Source: an uncultured Duganella sp. (lineage in GTDB: Bacteria; Pseudomonadota; Gammaproteobacteria; Burkholderiales; Burkholderiaceae). Taken from it: DNA of 11,590 bases. The DNA lies in contig CAMLRG010000169.1 of the NCBI GenBank assembly GCA_946482335.1, forward strand, positions 1-11,590, read 5' to 3'. The position numbers and the translations under genes were made by a program. Position 1 is the first letter of the stretch. Each line of letters begins with the position of its first letter. Shown here piece after piece: positions 1-8,700 of the stretch. A model generated the notes under the pieces. It was not told the origin of the DNA and did not search any database. It saw only the letters and a list, made by a program, of their open reading frames with translations.

Positions 1-1720
1 CCTTCAGTTCGGCGGCGGCTTTCATGGCCAGTTCCACTTCGGAACCGGTGGCGATAATGATGGCCTTGGCGCCGGCTTCGTCGGACAGCACGTAGCCGCC
101 TTTGGCGATATTGGCGATCTTGTCGGCGGAGCGCTCGATGAACGGCAGGTTCTGGCGCGAGAAGATCAGGGTCGATGGGCCGTCGGCGCGCTTCACGGAT
201 TCGCCCCACGCCACCATCGATTCGACGGTGTCGGCCGGACGCCAGTTGTCCAGGTTGGGGATCAGGCGCAGCGAGGAAACGTGCTCCACCGACTGGTGGG
301 TCGGGCCGTCTTCGCCCAGGCCGATCGAGTCGTGGGTGAACACGAACAGGGAACGCTGCTTCATCAGCGCGGCCATGCGGATGGCGTTGCGGCTGTAGTC
401 GGCAAAGGTCAGGAAGGTGGCGCCGAACGGGATGTAGCCGCCGTGCAGGGCGACACCGTTCATGATGGCGGACATGCCGAATTCGCGCACGCCATAATTG
501 ATATGGTTGCCCGGCACGCCGGAACGCACGGCGATGCATTCCTTCCAGTTGGTCAGGTTGGAGCCGGTCAGGTCGGCCGAGCCGCCCAGGAATTCCGGCA
601 GCACCGGTGCCAGCGCCTGGATCGCGTTCTGCGATGCCTTGCGGGTGGCGATGGTTTCCTTCTTCTCGACGGTGGCGGCGATGGCAGCCTGCAGGGTCGC
701 GTCGAAGTTGCCTGGCAGTTCGCCCTTCATGCGGCGGGTCAGTTCGGACGCTTCGGCCGGGTAGGCAGCGGCGTACTTGGCGAACATTTCGTTCCATTCG
801 CCTTCGAATTTCTCGCCCTGCGCCTTGAAGTCCCATGCTTCCTTGACGTCGTGCGGCACGTCGAACGGCTCGGCGCCCCAGGAAATATATTCGCGCACTG
901 CGGCGATTTCCTTGTCGCCCAGCGGTGCGCCGTGCACCTTGTCGCCGCCCTGCAGGTTAGGCGAACCCTTGCCGATGATGGTCTTGCAGCAGATCAGGGT
1001 CGGCTTGTCGGATTTCTTGGCTTGCTCGATGGCGGCGGAGACGGCTGCCACGTCGTGGCCGTCCACGCTGCGGATCACGTTCCAGCCGTAGGCTTCGAAA
1101 CGCTTCGGGGTGTCGTCGGTGAACCAGCCTTCGACCTTGCCGTCGATGGAGATGCCGTTGTCGTCGTACAGGGCGATCAGCTTTTTCAGGCCCAGGGTGC
1201 CGGCCAGCGAGCACACTTCGTGCGAGATGCCTTCCATCAGGCAGCCGTCGCCGATGAAGGCGTAGGTGTAGTGGTCGACCACGTCGAAGCCAGGCTTGTT
1301 GAATTCGGAAGCCAGCAGCCATTCAGCCAGCGCCATGCCGACCGCGTTGGCGATGCCCTGGCCCAGCGGGCCGGTGGTGGTCTCCACGCCTGGGGTGATG
1401 TCGACTTCAGGGTGGCCCGGGGTCTTGGAATGGAGCTGGCGGAAGTTCTTGATCTCTTCCATGGTCAGGTCGTAACCCGACAGGTGCAGCAGCGCGTAGT
1501 GCAGCATCGAGCCGTGGCCGTTGGACAGCAGGAAGCGGTCGCGGTTGACCCAGGCTGGGTTGGTCGGGTTGTGGCGGTGGTGGCCGCTCCACAGTGCTAC
1601 GGCGATCTCAGCCATGCCCATCGGCATGCCTGGGTGGCCGGAATTGGCCTTCTGAACAGCGTCCATCGCCAGCGCACGGATCGCGTTGGCCATTTTGGTA
1701 AAGGGGAGCGAAGTTTTCAT
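1..1720 (-). CDS. tkt: Transketolase, 3' end cut by window edge
   Basis: Thiamine-diphosphate enzyme moving two-carbon ketol units between sugar phosphates in the cytoplasmic pentose phosphate pathway. The frame is open without interruption from ATG at 1720 to the left edge, giving 573 residues of a family usually about 665 long, so roughly the last 90 are missing. It aligns closely with remembered E. coli TktA throughout. Visible landmarks are SGHPG at 27-31 (substrate His29), SNGHGS at 66-71, the ThDP/Mg motif GDG at 157-159 with YDDN at 185-188, GPLGQG at 117-122, the catalytic-Glu region GVREFGM (Glu413) and [14 protein letters not shown] at 462-475. The visible part covers the pyrophosphate and pyrimidine domains and the first part of the C-terminal domain. 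No clear Shine-Dalgarno precedes the ATG. The next Met (residue 10) is possible but would shorten the N-terminus relative to relatives. It is divergent from rsmE. The gene beyond the left edge is unseen. Confidence 0.97.
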   Translation of the reverse strand, partial: MKTSLPFTKMANAIRALAMDAVQKANSGHPGMPMGMAEIAVALWSGHHRHNPTNPAWVNRDRFLLSNGHGSMLHYALLHLSGYDLTMEEIKNFRQLHSKTPGHPEVDITPGVETTTGPLGQGIANAVGMALAEWLLASEFNKPGFDVVDHYTYAFIGDGCLMEGISHEVCSLAGTLGLKKLIALYDDNGISIDGKVEGWFTDDTPKRFEAYGWNVIRSVDGHDVAAVSAAIEQAKKSDKPTLICCKTIIGKGSPNLQGGDKVHGAPLGDKEIAAVREYISWGAEPFDVPHDVKEAWDFKAQGEKFEGEWNEMFAKYAAAYPAEASELTRRMKGELPGNFDATLQAAIAATVEKKETIATRKASQNAIQALAPVLPEFLGGSADLTGSNLTNWKECIAVRSGVPGNHINYGVREFGMSAIMNGVALHGGYIPFGATFLTFADYSRNAIRMAALMKQRSLFVFTHDSIGLGEDGPTHQSVEHVSSLRLIPNLDNWRPADTVESMVAWGESVKRADGPSTLIFSRQNLPFIERSADKIANIAKGGYVLSDEAGAKAIIIATGSEVELAMKAAAELK

Positions 1721-1784
1721 CGTATATCGAGGAAGGTTGGAATCTGGTGCACTGCGGCAGGCGCCGCCTTAGGAACCCGATATT

Positions 1785-1814
1785 TTACCAGAGCGTGACA
1801 CCAACGCTTAAAAT
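1785..1814 (+). promoter_or_regulatory. Possible sigma70-type promoter for rsmE
   Basis: TTACCA at 1785-1790 and TAAAAT at 1809-1814 (five of six matches to TATAAT) are separated by 18 bases and lie 31 bases before the rsmE ATG. The 125-base gap between the divergent tkt and rsmE genes must hold promoters for both. I found no convincing pair for tkt. This is pattern matching only. Confidence 0.3.
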
Positions 1815-1845
1815 TGGTGCATTTCAATCTTTCCGAAGTGACCAT

Positions 1846-2571
1846 ATGCCCCGTTTCCACGTGCCACAGGCCCTTGCTGCAGGCCAGCAACTGGAGCTGC
1901 CCGCCGATGTTGCCCACCATGTCAACGTGGTGCGCATGGCGCCGGGCGACACGCTGACCCTGTTCAATGGCGATGGCGGCGAGTATATGGCAGTGTTAAC
2001 AGAAGTGCAAAAGAAAAAGGCGTGGGCCGAAGTCAAAGCCTTCGACCCACGCGAAGCCGAGTCGCCATTCGCCCTCACGCTGGCCCAGGCCCTGCCCGAG
2101 GGCAGCAAGATGGACTGGATCATCGAAAAAGCGGTGGAACTCGGGGTGGTGGCCATCCAGCCCTTGGCCGCGCGGCGCTGCGTGGTGCGGCTGTCGGCGG
2201 AGCGGGCGGAGAAAAAGCTGGAACATTGGAACGGGATCGTGGTGTCGGCTTCCGAGCAGTGCGGGCGCAACCGGCTGGCATCGGTGGCCATGCCGGTCGA
2301 GTTCCGCGAGTGGATCGGGCAGCAGGATTTGCATCGGCGCGTGATCCTGACGCCGCGCGCTTCCGAATCGCTGGCCGATTGGGCAAGGCACCAGCCGCCG
2401 CAGGCACTCAGCATCATGGTCGGGCCGGAAGGCGGCTTTTCCGATGAGGAGGAGGCTGAGGCGCTGCGGCATGGGGCCTTGCCTCTGTCGATCGGCCCCC
2501 GGGTGCTGCGCACGGAGACGGCGGCGCTGGCGGCAGTGTCGATTCTTTCCGCCGCCTGGGGCGGCATTTAA
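1846..2571 (+). CDS. rsmE: 16S rRNA (uracil1498-N3)-methyltransferase RsmE
   Basis: SPOUT-class methyltransferase that uses S-adenosylmethionine to methylate N3 of U1498 in 16S rRNA on the 30S subunit. The product is 241 aa, close to the 243 aa of E. coli RsmE. The N-terminal PUA-like part begins MPRFHVP. Family landmarks follow: EKAVELGV at 94-101, EQCGRNR at 137-143, the SAM-binding loop MVGPEGGFSDEE at 191-202, and the trefoil-knot motif RVLRTETAALA at 219-229. The frame is open 33 codons further upstream, to an ATG at 1747, but that extension has no family similarity and would overlap the tkt promoter region, so the ATG at 1846 is chosen. The gene is divergent from tkt and convergent with the receptor gene at 2630. 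Its TAA stop lies inside the nested inverted repeat at 2567-2634. Confidence 0.97.
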   Translation: MPRFHVPQALAAGQQLELPADVAHHVNVVRMAPGDTLTLFNGDGGEYMAVLTEVQKKKAWAEVKAFDPREAESPFALTLAQALPEGSKMDWIIEKAVELGVVAIQPLAARRCVVRLSAERAEKKLEHWNGIVVSASEQCGRNRLASVAMPVEFREWIGQQDLHRRVILTPRASESLADWARHQPPQALSIMVGPEGGFSDEEEAEALRHGALPLSIGPRVLRTETAALAAVSILSAAWGGI

Positions 2572-2634
2572 AACCGGCAAACCTGCACACCGGGGTCAGA
2601 CCCTTGGGTCTGACCCCGCCCTACCGGTTTTAAA
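2567..2634. terminator. Nested inverted repeat between convergent genes, likely bidirectional terminator
   Basis: An outer perfect 11-base inverted repeat, TTTAAAACCGG at 2567-2577 and CCGGTTTTAAA at 2624-2634, encloses an inner 13-base hairpin at 2591-2618. The TAA of rsmE (2569-2571) lies in the left outer arm. The TAA of the minus-strand receptor gene (read from 2632 to 2630) lies in the right arm. Both transcripts would form the structure, and on each strand the outer arm supplies a run of four T after the inner hairpin. Acting as a shared terminator is inference from position and pairing. Confidence 0.6.
2591..2618. repeat. REP-like palindrome (GGGGTCAGACCC type)
   Basis: A perfect 13-base inverted repeat, CGGGGTCAGACCC and GGGTCTGACCCCG, is separated by TT. 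From memory, palindromes built on GGGGTCAGACCC are common multi-copy intergenic elements in Oxalobacteraceae. I saw no second copy in this window, so the repeat status cannot be shown here. Confidence 0.6.
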
Positions 2635-5419
2635 ACTTATACCCCGCCACCACATACAACTGGCGCCCCAACGGATCGGTATAACGCCCGTCATACCCCA
2701 GCTGGTTGCCGCCACCGGCGATGCGCTGCGAGAACGGCGGCTCACGGTCGAACAGGTTCTTGATGCCACCGGTCAAAGTCAGGTTGGCATTGACCTTGAA
2801 GCGCGTCTGCCAATCCCACACCAGGTAATCCTTCACCTTGCGCTCCAGCGCCACGAAGTTGCCCGCCTCATCGCGCACCGCGAAGTTGCTGGCCGCAATC
2901 GGCATATCCTGGTACCCCGACTTGTACACCCCGGTCAGCGAGTGCGACAGGCGGTCCGACTGCTTCCAGCCCATCTGCAGCTTGCTGATCCAGCGGAAGG
3001 TCACCGAGTTATACGAATCGAAGCGCCCCACGCTGTTTTCCACCGGATCGGTCGGCAGTGTCTGGAAGTCCGCCTTCATCATATAGGTGCCGGTCCAGTG
3101 GAAGTTCAGTTTGCCCATCCGGTAGGTGTGGTCCCAGTCGATACCGCGGTAGTGCGACTTGGCCAGGTTGAACGGCGTCAGCGAAGCGGCCAGCACGTTT
3201 TCCTTCTGGATCGGGTCGTAGTACGACACGAACAGGCCCATGTACTTCGCCGGATTGGTGAACACTTCATTCTCAGGCAATTCGGAAATCTGGTCCTTGA
3301 TCTTCACGTCCCACAGATCCAGGCCCAGCGACAGGTTCTTGCTCGGCTCGATGCGCAAGCCGATCGAAGCCTGCTTCGACGTTTCCGGCTTCAGACCGGC
3401 AGCTCCGCTATACGGGTTGCCGCCGCCCAGCAGGTTGTATTCCTTGATGCCATCGCACAGCGGCAACAGCGGCCCGGAGGTGATCGGGCAAGGATGGGCA
3501 TTGGCCACGCCGCCGCCCTGCAAAGGGTTGGTGATGTCGGTCAGGACCGGCGCCTTGAAACCAGTGCCGTAGGAAGCGCGCACCAGCGTGCTGTCGGCCG
3601 GGCGCCATGCCGCCGCCAGCTTGTAGGTCGTCTTGCTTGCTTCATTCCCCTTGATGGCTGGCGCCACCAGGTTGCCGGCGGAGTCGAAGTTCATCTTGTC
3701 CTTCACCGCGTCGTAGCTGTCGTAGCGCACGTCGCCGGTCAGCTCCAGGCCCTTCACCACCGGCACCACCAGCTCGGCAAATGCGCCCCAGTTCTTGCGC
3801 GAGGCGTCAGTAGGGAACGACCCCTGGATGCCGCCGATCGGACTGTCGGTGAAGTTGGGCTGCAGGCTGTTGGGCCCCATGGTGATGGCGCTCGGATCGT
3901 AGACGTACTTCTGGCGCATGAGGTCGCCGCCCAGCGCCAGCATGGCCGCGCCGCCCGGCGCATTGAACACTTCGCGCGAGCCGCGCAGGTTCAGCACATT
4001 GATGCTGGAACGCGTTTCGTCGAGCTGCTGGTGCAGCACGGCGGAGGCCAGCGCTGCGCGGGTTTCGGCAGTCGGCACGATGAAGGGGTTGTAGGTGCCG
4101 GCCGCCATCAACGCATCCAGTTTGTCGCTGGAGGTATAGCCCGCGACAGCATGGTCGGCAGCGGTGCTTTCGGAATGGGTATAAGCCGCTTCCATGTCCC
4201 AGCCCCATTGCGTGCCGCGCACGCCGAAGGCCAGGTGCTTGGCGTCGGTCTTCCAGTCGTCAGTACGCCCGCCCGCATCGACCAGGCGCAGGGCCAGCGT
4301 GGCGGAGTTGACCGACGCCGGATCGATGCCCAGCTTGCCGAGGGCCGGCACCACGTGCGCCTGGTAGAGCGGAGAGTTGATGTTCAGCGACAGCGGCTGT
4401 GCCGGCGGCGCGTAGCGCGCGGTGCTGGTGAACTTGGAGTACAGGCCTTCGGCGAAGAAGGTCCAGTCGCCGCCCAGCTTGATGTTGGTGGAACCGAACA
4501 GGCCGTCGCGCTTCATTTCCGGCAGCAGTTCGACCACGGCGCCATAGTTGTACAGGCAGCGGTTGCCGACCTGGAAGGTGTTGGCCGCGCCGCACTTGCC
4601 AGTGGTGAGCAGGCTTGGGTTGAAGGACGGGTTACCGTTGGCGGTGCGCACGGTGACGTTGCCTGGAATCGAATTGCCGGACAACTGGTACAAGGAGTAG
4701 CGCTTGCCGTTTTCTTCGAAGTCGTGCACGCCGCCCGGCGCCGCGAAGCGGCGGTCGCTGGCATTCAGCTCTTTCTGCGTGTCGTGGCTATACGCCAGCA
4801 ACACGTTGAAGCCATCCTGTTCGAGGTCGCCGAAGCCCTTGGAGAAGGCAACGTTGCTGCTGGCGCCGGCACTGCCCTTGGTCGGGCGGTTGTAGGTCAG
4901 CTCGATATTGGCGTCGGTCTGGTTCTTCTTCAGGATGAAGTTGACGACACCGGCAATCGCATCGGAGCCATACAGCGCGGACGCGCCGTCGGTCAGGATT
5001 TCCACGCGCTCGACCGCCGCCAGCGGGATCGACGCCAGGTTGACGGCGGAGCCGGAGCTATATGGCGCGATGCGGCGGCCATTCAGCAGCACCAGGGTAT
5101 AGCCGGAGCCGATCGCGTGCACCGACGCGGTCTGCACACCGCCGCCGCCGCCGTTGATCGACGTCGAGGCGGTCACGAAGCCCTGCATCGAAGGCAGCGT
5201 GGCGACCAGGTCGGCCACGGTATTGGCGCCGGTCTGCTCGATCTGCTGCTTCGACAGGGTTTGCACCGGCAGCGCGCCTTCGATGGCAACGCGCTTGATG
5301 GCCGAACCGGTGATTTCTACACGCTGGATATTCTCCTCAGCCCAGGCCGGTTGGGCAGCGATGCCCAGGCCAGCAATAAACATCAGCCGCACTGAACGCG
5401 ACAGGATGGTTTCTCTCAT
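2630..5419 (-). CDS. TonB-dependent outer-membrane receptor, ligand unknown
   Basis: Outer-membrane gated channel that imports a scarce ligand using TonB/ExbBD energy. The product is 929 aa from the ATG at 5419. Three ATG codons stand in a row (5425, 5422, 5419). The Shine-Dalgarno GAGG ends 2, 5 and 8 bases before them respectively, which favours the third or second. Residue numbers here count from the first Met. Residues 1-29 are a signal peptide ending AWA. QRVEITGS at 34-41 is a TonB-box-like segment. The plug spans about 50-167, with LVLLNGRRI at 111-119 and the signature VERVEILTDGASALYGSDA at 138-156. The rest reads as a beta-barrel ending in the typical terminal Phe (VAGYKF). Two close cysteine pairs (GKCG...NRCLY and HPCPI...PLCDG) probably sit in surface loops. 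The barrel is longer than in many siderophore receptors (about 700-800 aa). No transport partner or degradative gene is adjacent, so no substrate is assigned. Confidence 0.93.
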   Translation of the reverse strand: MRETILSRSVRLMFIAGLGIAAQPAWAEENIQRVEITGSAIKRVAIEGALPVQTLSKQQIEQTGANTVADLVATLPSMQGFVTASTSINGGGGGVQTASVHAIGSGYTLVLLNGRRIAPYSSGSAVNLASIPLAAVERVEILTDGASALYGSDAIAGVVNFILKKNQTDANIELTYNRPTKGSAGASSNVAFSKGFGDLEQDGFNVLLAYSHDTQKELNASDRRFAAPGGVHDFEENGKRYSLYQLSGNSIPGNVTVRTANGNPSFNPSLLTTGKCGAANTFQVGNRCLYNYGAVVELLPEMKRDGLFGSTNIKLGGDWTFFAEGLYSKFTSTARYAPPAQPLSLNINSPLYQAHVVPALGKLGIDPASVNSATLALRLVDAGGRTDDWKTDAKHLAFGVRGTQWGWDMEAAYTHSESTAADHAVAGYTSSDKLDALMAAGTYNPFIVPTAETRAALASAVLHQQLDETRSSINVLNLRGSREVFNAPGGAAMLALGGDLMRQKYVYDPSAITMGPNSLQPNFTDSPIGGIQGSFPTDASRKNWGAFAELVVPVVKGLELTGDVRYDSYDAVKDKMNFDSAGNLVAPAIKGNEASKTTYKLAAAWRPADSTLVRASYGTGFKAPVLTDITNPLQGGGVANAHPCPITSGPLLPLCDGIKEYNLLGGGNPYSGAAGLKPETSKQASIGLRIEPSKNLSLGLDLWDVKIKDQISELPENEVFTNPAKYMGLFVSYYDPIQKENVLAASLTPFNLAKSHYRGIDWDHTYRMGKLNFHWTGTYMMKADFQTLPTDPVENSVGRFDSYNSVTFRWISKLQMGWKQSDRLSHSLTGVYKSGYQDMPIAASNFAVRDEAGNFVALERKVKDYLVWDWQTRFKVNANLTLTGGIKNLFDREPPFSQRIAGGGNQLGYDGRYTDPLGRQLYVVAGYKF

Positions 5420-5426
5420 CATCATT

Positions 5427-5431
5427 TCCTC
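5427..5431 (-). promoter_or_regulatory. Ribosome binding site deciding between three tandem ATGs
   Basis: The minus strand reads AAAGAGGAA and then ATGATGATG. GAGGA occupies 5431-5427, leaving one base before the first ATG and seven before the third. Normal spacing therefore points to initiation at 5419, or perhaps 5422, rather than 5425. Confidence 0.6.
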
Positions 5432-5474
5432 TTTGACTCTCTGTTTTTTGTACTAACCGCGGATGCGGCAATCA

Positions 5475-5503
5475 ATCAAAACATGTCAATTTGGTAATGA
5501 CAA
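5475..5503 (-). promoter_or_regulatory. Possible promoter of the 2630-5419 receptor gene
   Basis: On the minus strand TTGTCA (5503-5498) and TTTGAT (5480-5475) are spaced by 17 bases, which would give a leader of roughly 45 bases. A consensus TTGACA also occurs at 5489-5484 but has no good -10 partner. The -35 overlaps the CAATTG palindrome, as expected for a repressor-controlled promoter. Confidence 0.35.
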
Positions 5504-5513
5504 TTGCAATTGT
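5493..5513. promoter_or_regulatory. Operator-like palindrome, weak Fur-box resemblance
   Basis: ACAATTGCAATTGT at 5500-5513 is a perfect 14-base palindrome. The overlapping 5493-5511 segment matches the 19-base Fur consensus at 12 of 19 positions and reads as three hexamers ending in AAT. It overlaps the proposed -35 of the receptor gene, and iron-regulated receptors commonly carry Fur boxes in this position. The match is moderate, and another regulator is equally possible. The 9-mer TGACAATTG (5498-5506) recurs at 9108-9116 upstream of the other receptor. Confidence 0.4.
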
Positions 5514-5600
5514 TCAGTTGTGCAGAAGTCGACAGGAAAGTACCTAGGATTTGCCCAGCCCATATGGCGCGCTTGCGACGAACGAAAGTGGGCGAGCGCA

Positions 5601-5628
5601 CCGGCTTTCGCCGGCTCTCGATCGAGAG
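5601..5628. repeat. Two abutting palindromes
   Basis: A hairpin with stem CCGGC/GCCGG and loop TTTC (5601-5614) is immediately followed by a perfect 14-base palindrome CTCTCGATCGAGAG (5615-5628). Neither is followed by a T-run, so neither is an obvious intrinsic terminator. They could be a dimeric regulator site, part of a small RNA, or chance pairing in GC-rich DNA. Confidence 0.45.
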
Positions 5629-5698
5629 GTTGCGCACGCCCAGCGACTCGATGTGGCGGTAAAACAAGCCCCGGGAAAACAGGTCAGCCCCCCACTTC

Positions 5699-5732
5699 AA
5701 AAAAAAACCCGCTGCTTGCGCAGCGGGTTTTT
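5699..5732 (-). terminator. Intrinsic terminator of the Oar-like receptor gene
   Basis: It starts 19 bases after the stop codon. On the minus strand five A, an 8-base GC-rich stem (CCCGCTGC and GCAGCGGG) with a four-base loop, and then nine T form a textbook rho-independent terminator. The A/T arms extend the stem to 13 pairs. It should largely separate this transcript from the next receptor gene. Confidence 0.9.
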
Positions 5733-5750
5733 CGGACAACCAGGCTTTGA

Positions 5751-8700
5751 TTAGAAGCGGTAGTTGTATTCCGCGGTCAGTTTCACCGAGCGCGGCGCGG
5801 TGTAGCTGAGCACGCCACCGTAGTTGGCGTTCACGGTGGTTGCCGAGTCGGTGTTGTACTGTTCGGTCATGTTCTGCGCGATCTGGCGGTTGAACACGTT
5901 GAACACGTCAACCTTCAGGCTCAGGCCCTTCACGTACGCTGGGCTATAGCCGAAGTTCAGGTCCAGGCGGTTATCCCAAGGCATACGGCCGCGGGAGCCA
6001 CGTGGTGCCGGCTTGCCATCGCAGAAGAAGAACGAGGAGTTGTAGCCGGCTGCCGGGTTGTCGACACCGTAGCTGTCCGGCAGGTTACCGATGCAGTTCT
6101 TCGGACGGCCGGAGGACAGCAGGAAGTTGGCGCCGATATTGATTTCCGGAGTCAGCTGATAGAAGCCGTAAGCCTTGATCTGATGCTTGCGATCGTTCGG
6201 CAGCAGGCCGTCGGAGTACAGCGACAGTTCCGGATGATCGAACACGGCGGTGGTTGCCACGTCAGCCTGGCCCGAATCGGAACGGGTCTGGCCTTCGGTG
6301 TTACCGGCGTTGCGCGACAGGGTGTAGTTGATGCGGCCGTACCAGCCGTTGCGCAGTGGATGCTCAGCATACAGGTCCAGTGCGGTGTAGGTACGCTTCA
6401 CTTTCGGGAAGCCCAGTTCCGCGGCAGTCAGGTTCACCTTGGTCAGGCGGCCGTCGCCGGCGAAGTCGATCATGAACTCGTTGTCTTCGCCTGGGTTGAA
6501 CAGCGCGCATGGGAAGGCGTAGTGCGAAGCGTCCACACCGTTGCGGGCAGCCCAGGCGTCGAATGGACGCTGGTCGCAAGTATCGTCGATGGTCGAACGC
6601 AGCTTACGGTAGGTCAGCTTGGCGCCGAAGTTCAGGTCAGGCGAGTGGGCACGCTCGAAACCGGCAATCAGTTCGTCCTGGTACAGGGCCTTCATGTTTT
6701 GCGCGGCAACGGTGCGCGGATCCTTGGCTTGGCCGAACTCGTTGTTGGTGGAGGTCACGCCGCTCAGCGGTACCAGGCCGGTTGGCGATGCATTGTTTGG
6801 ATCGGTACCGGTGTAGGTGAAGTACTCGCGGGTGAACAGCGACGAACCCGCGGCGCGCACGGCGACGTTGGTCGGCATCTGCAGGTGGTAGCGGCCCAGG
6901 TTACCGAACACCTTCATCGAGTTGTCGCCATACATATCCCAGGTCGCACCCAGGCGTGGTGCCAGCTGGTGGCGCTGCGAAACATAGGCCAGCTTGTCGC
7001 CGTTATAGTTGGTGAACTGCTCGTTACGCAGGCCTGCCTTGATCAGCACGTTCTTGGTGACTTGCCACGCATCTTCGATGTATTGCGCTGCCTGCTCCAC
7101 GGACGGGGTCGATACGCCGGAGAACACGACGCGCTGCACATAGTAGCCTTGTGCGCCCAGGCCGCCGTTGGAAGCTGGCGCGGCAATGCCGGCGCCCAGC
7201 GAAACGGTTGGCGTGGTGGTACGGCCATACTGCCAGGTGAAACCACCCGCGCGGCTGGTACCGGCTTTCGACTTGATGTCGTTCTTGTCGGCACCTACGC
7301 GGATGGTGTGGTCGCCCGCCTTCCACTGCAGGTTGACGGCCATCACGTCCTGCTCGTCGAACGCGCCCGGGGTCAGGATGTTGCCGGTGGTGCGCTGCTG
7401 GGAGTTGACGTAGTTAAAGCCTGGCACACGGGTGTTGGCCGCTGCCGTCACCTGAGGGATGTTCGGGTTGTAGTTCAGCGGGGTGAACACGTGCTCGGTC
7501 ATGCTGTTGCCGATCATCGCGGTCAGCGTGACGTCGTCGGACAGGTTGCCGGTATAGTTCAGGATCTTCAGTTCAGCACCGACGCGGGCTGCGATCGGGG
7601 TCGGACCGTAGCTTTCGTAGTAGGCGCCGCCGTTCACGGTGGTGCCGTGGGTCAGCGGGGCCAGGCCTTCGGCGTTGGTGGTGCTGCCATAGTTGAACGC
7701 GTAATACTTGCGGTCCTGCTTCGGCTTGTCGTCGATATAGGTCGCTTCGAGGCGGTGGTTATCGTTGATGTTCCAGTCGATCTTCACCAGGGAGCGGCCG
7801 ATGCGGTCTTGCACATCCTGCCAGCCGGTGGTCGATGCCGCGGCGCTGTCGGCGAAGACGCGGGTACCTTCCCAGTCGCGGCGGGTGCGCTCGACGTTCG
7901 CGTACAGGAACAGGGTGTCCTTGATCAGCGGGCCGCTTACGTACAGGTTGCCGATCTTGCGGTCCATCTTGTCGCTGGCGTTGTACTGGTAAATCTGGCC
8001 GTCGGTCCCGGCGTTTTCAGCTGCGCCAGTCTTCGGGTAGTACAGGTTTTTCGGAGTCGAACGCAGCGAATCCGGTTCCCAGCTCATGCTGCCGCCGACT
8101 TCCCAGTTGTTGGAACCGCGCTTGGTCGAGATATTGACCACACCACCGGTGGAACGGCCGAATTCTGCGCCGAAGCCGCCGGTCAGGACCTGGGCCTGGG
8201 CGATGGCGCCAAATGGCAGTTCGGACGCGCCCACCTGGAACAGCACGTTAGTGATCGGGAAACCGTTGATGTAGAACGCGTTCTCGGATGCTGCCGAACC
8301 GCCGAAGGAAGGCGCATTGGCGTCGCCGTAACGGGAGTCGCCGCGGGTGGTGTTCGGTGCCAGCTGGATGATCGATGCCACGGTCGGGGTCACTGGCAGC
8401 TTGGCCAGTTCGCGCGCGGTGAAGGTGGCGCCGCTATTGGTGTTGGAGACGTCGATACGGCTGCGGGTGCCGGTAATTTGCACCTTGGCAATTGCGCTGC
8501 TGGTGAAGGAAGCGTCGGTACCCTGGCCAACGTTCACCTGGATTTCGGTGGAGTTGACGACTTTGCCGTCGCGTACCAGGTCAACCTTGTACACGCCCAC
8601 CGGCAGTGCGCTGAGTTGGTAACGGCCATTCGCTTCCGGCGTTACGGTACGCTTCAGGCCAGTTTCCTTGTTCGAAACGACGACCGAGGCGCCGGCCGGC

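Larger units (their letters stand above)
5426..5750. other. Intergenic region between the two receptor genes
   Basis: This 325-base gap holds, from right to left, the terminator of the Oar-like receptor (5699-5732), two abutting palindromes (5601-5628), and the probable promoter and operator of the downstream receptor (5475-5513). Overlapping open frames of 87 and 95 codons exist on both strands. They run through the terminator and show no family similarity or ribosome binding site that I recognise, so I do not call a gene. A small RNA in the 5530-5690 part is possible but unproven. Confidence 0.5.

Noticed and set aside
281..1798. 505-codon plus-strand open frame opposite tkt
   Set aside because: It is a shadow of transketolase. 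Its translation is low-complexity, rich in His, Gly, Val and Ala, matches no family, and the opposite strand matches TktA throughout.
1747..1845. N-terminal extension of rsmE to the ATG at 1747
   Set aside because: The added 33 residues resemble nothing in the family, and known RsmE proteins begin at the MPRFHV-type N-terminus.
2444..5395. 983-codon plus-strand open frame opposite the first receptor
   Set aside because: It begins inside rsmE in another frame and is antisense to a clear TonB receptor. Long antisense frames are expected in DNA with strong third-position G/C bias.
5601..5628. Palindromes considered as an intrinsic terminator or CRISPR-like repeat
   Set aside because: There is no following T-run and no repeated unit with spacers. 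They were kept only as unexplained structure.
5463..5750. Small overlapping frames of 95 codons (+) and 87 codons (-, 5476-5739) between the receptors
   Set aside because: They run through the terminator and promoter region and lack a convincing ribosome binding site or family similarity.
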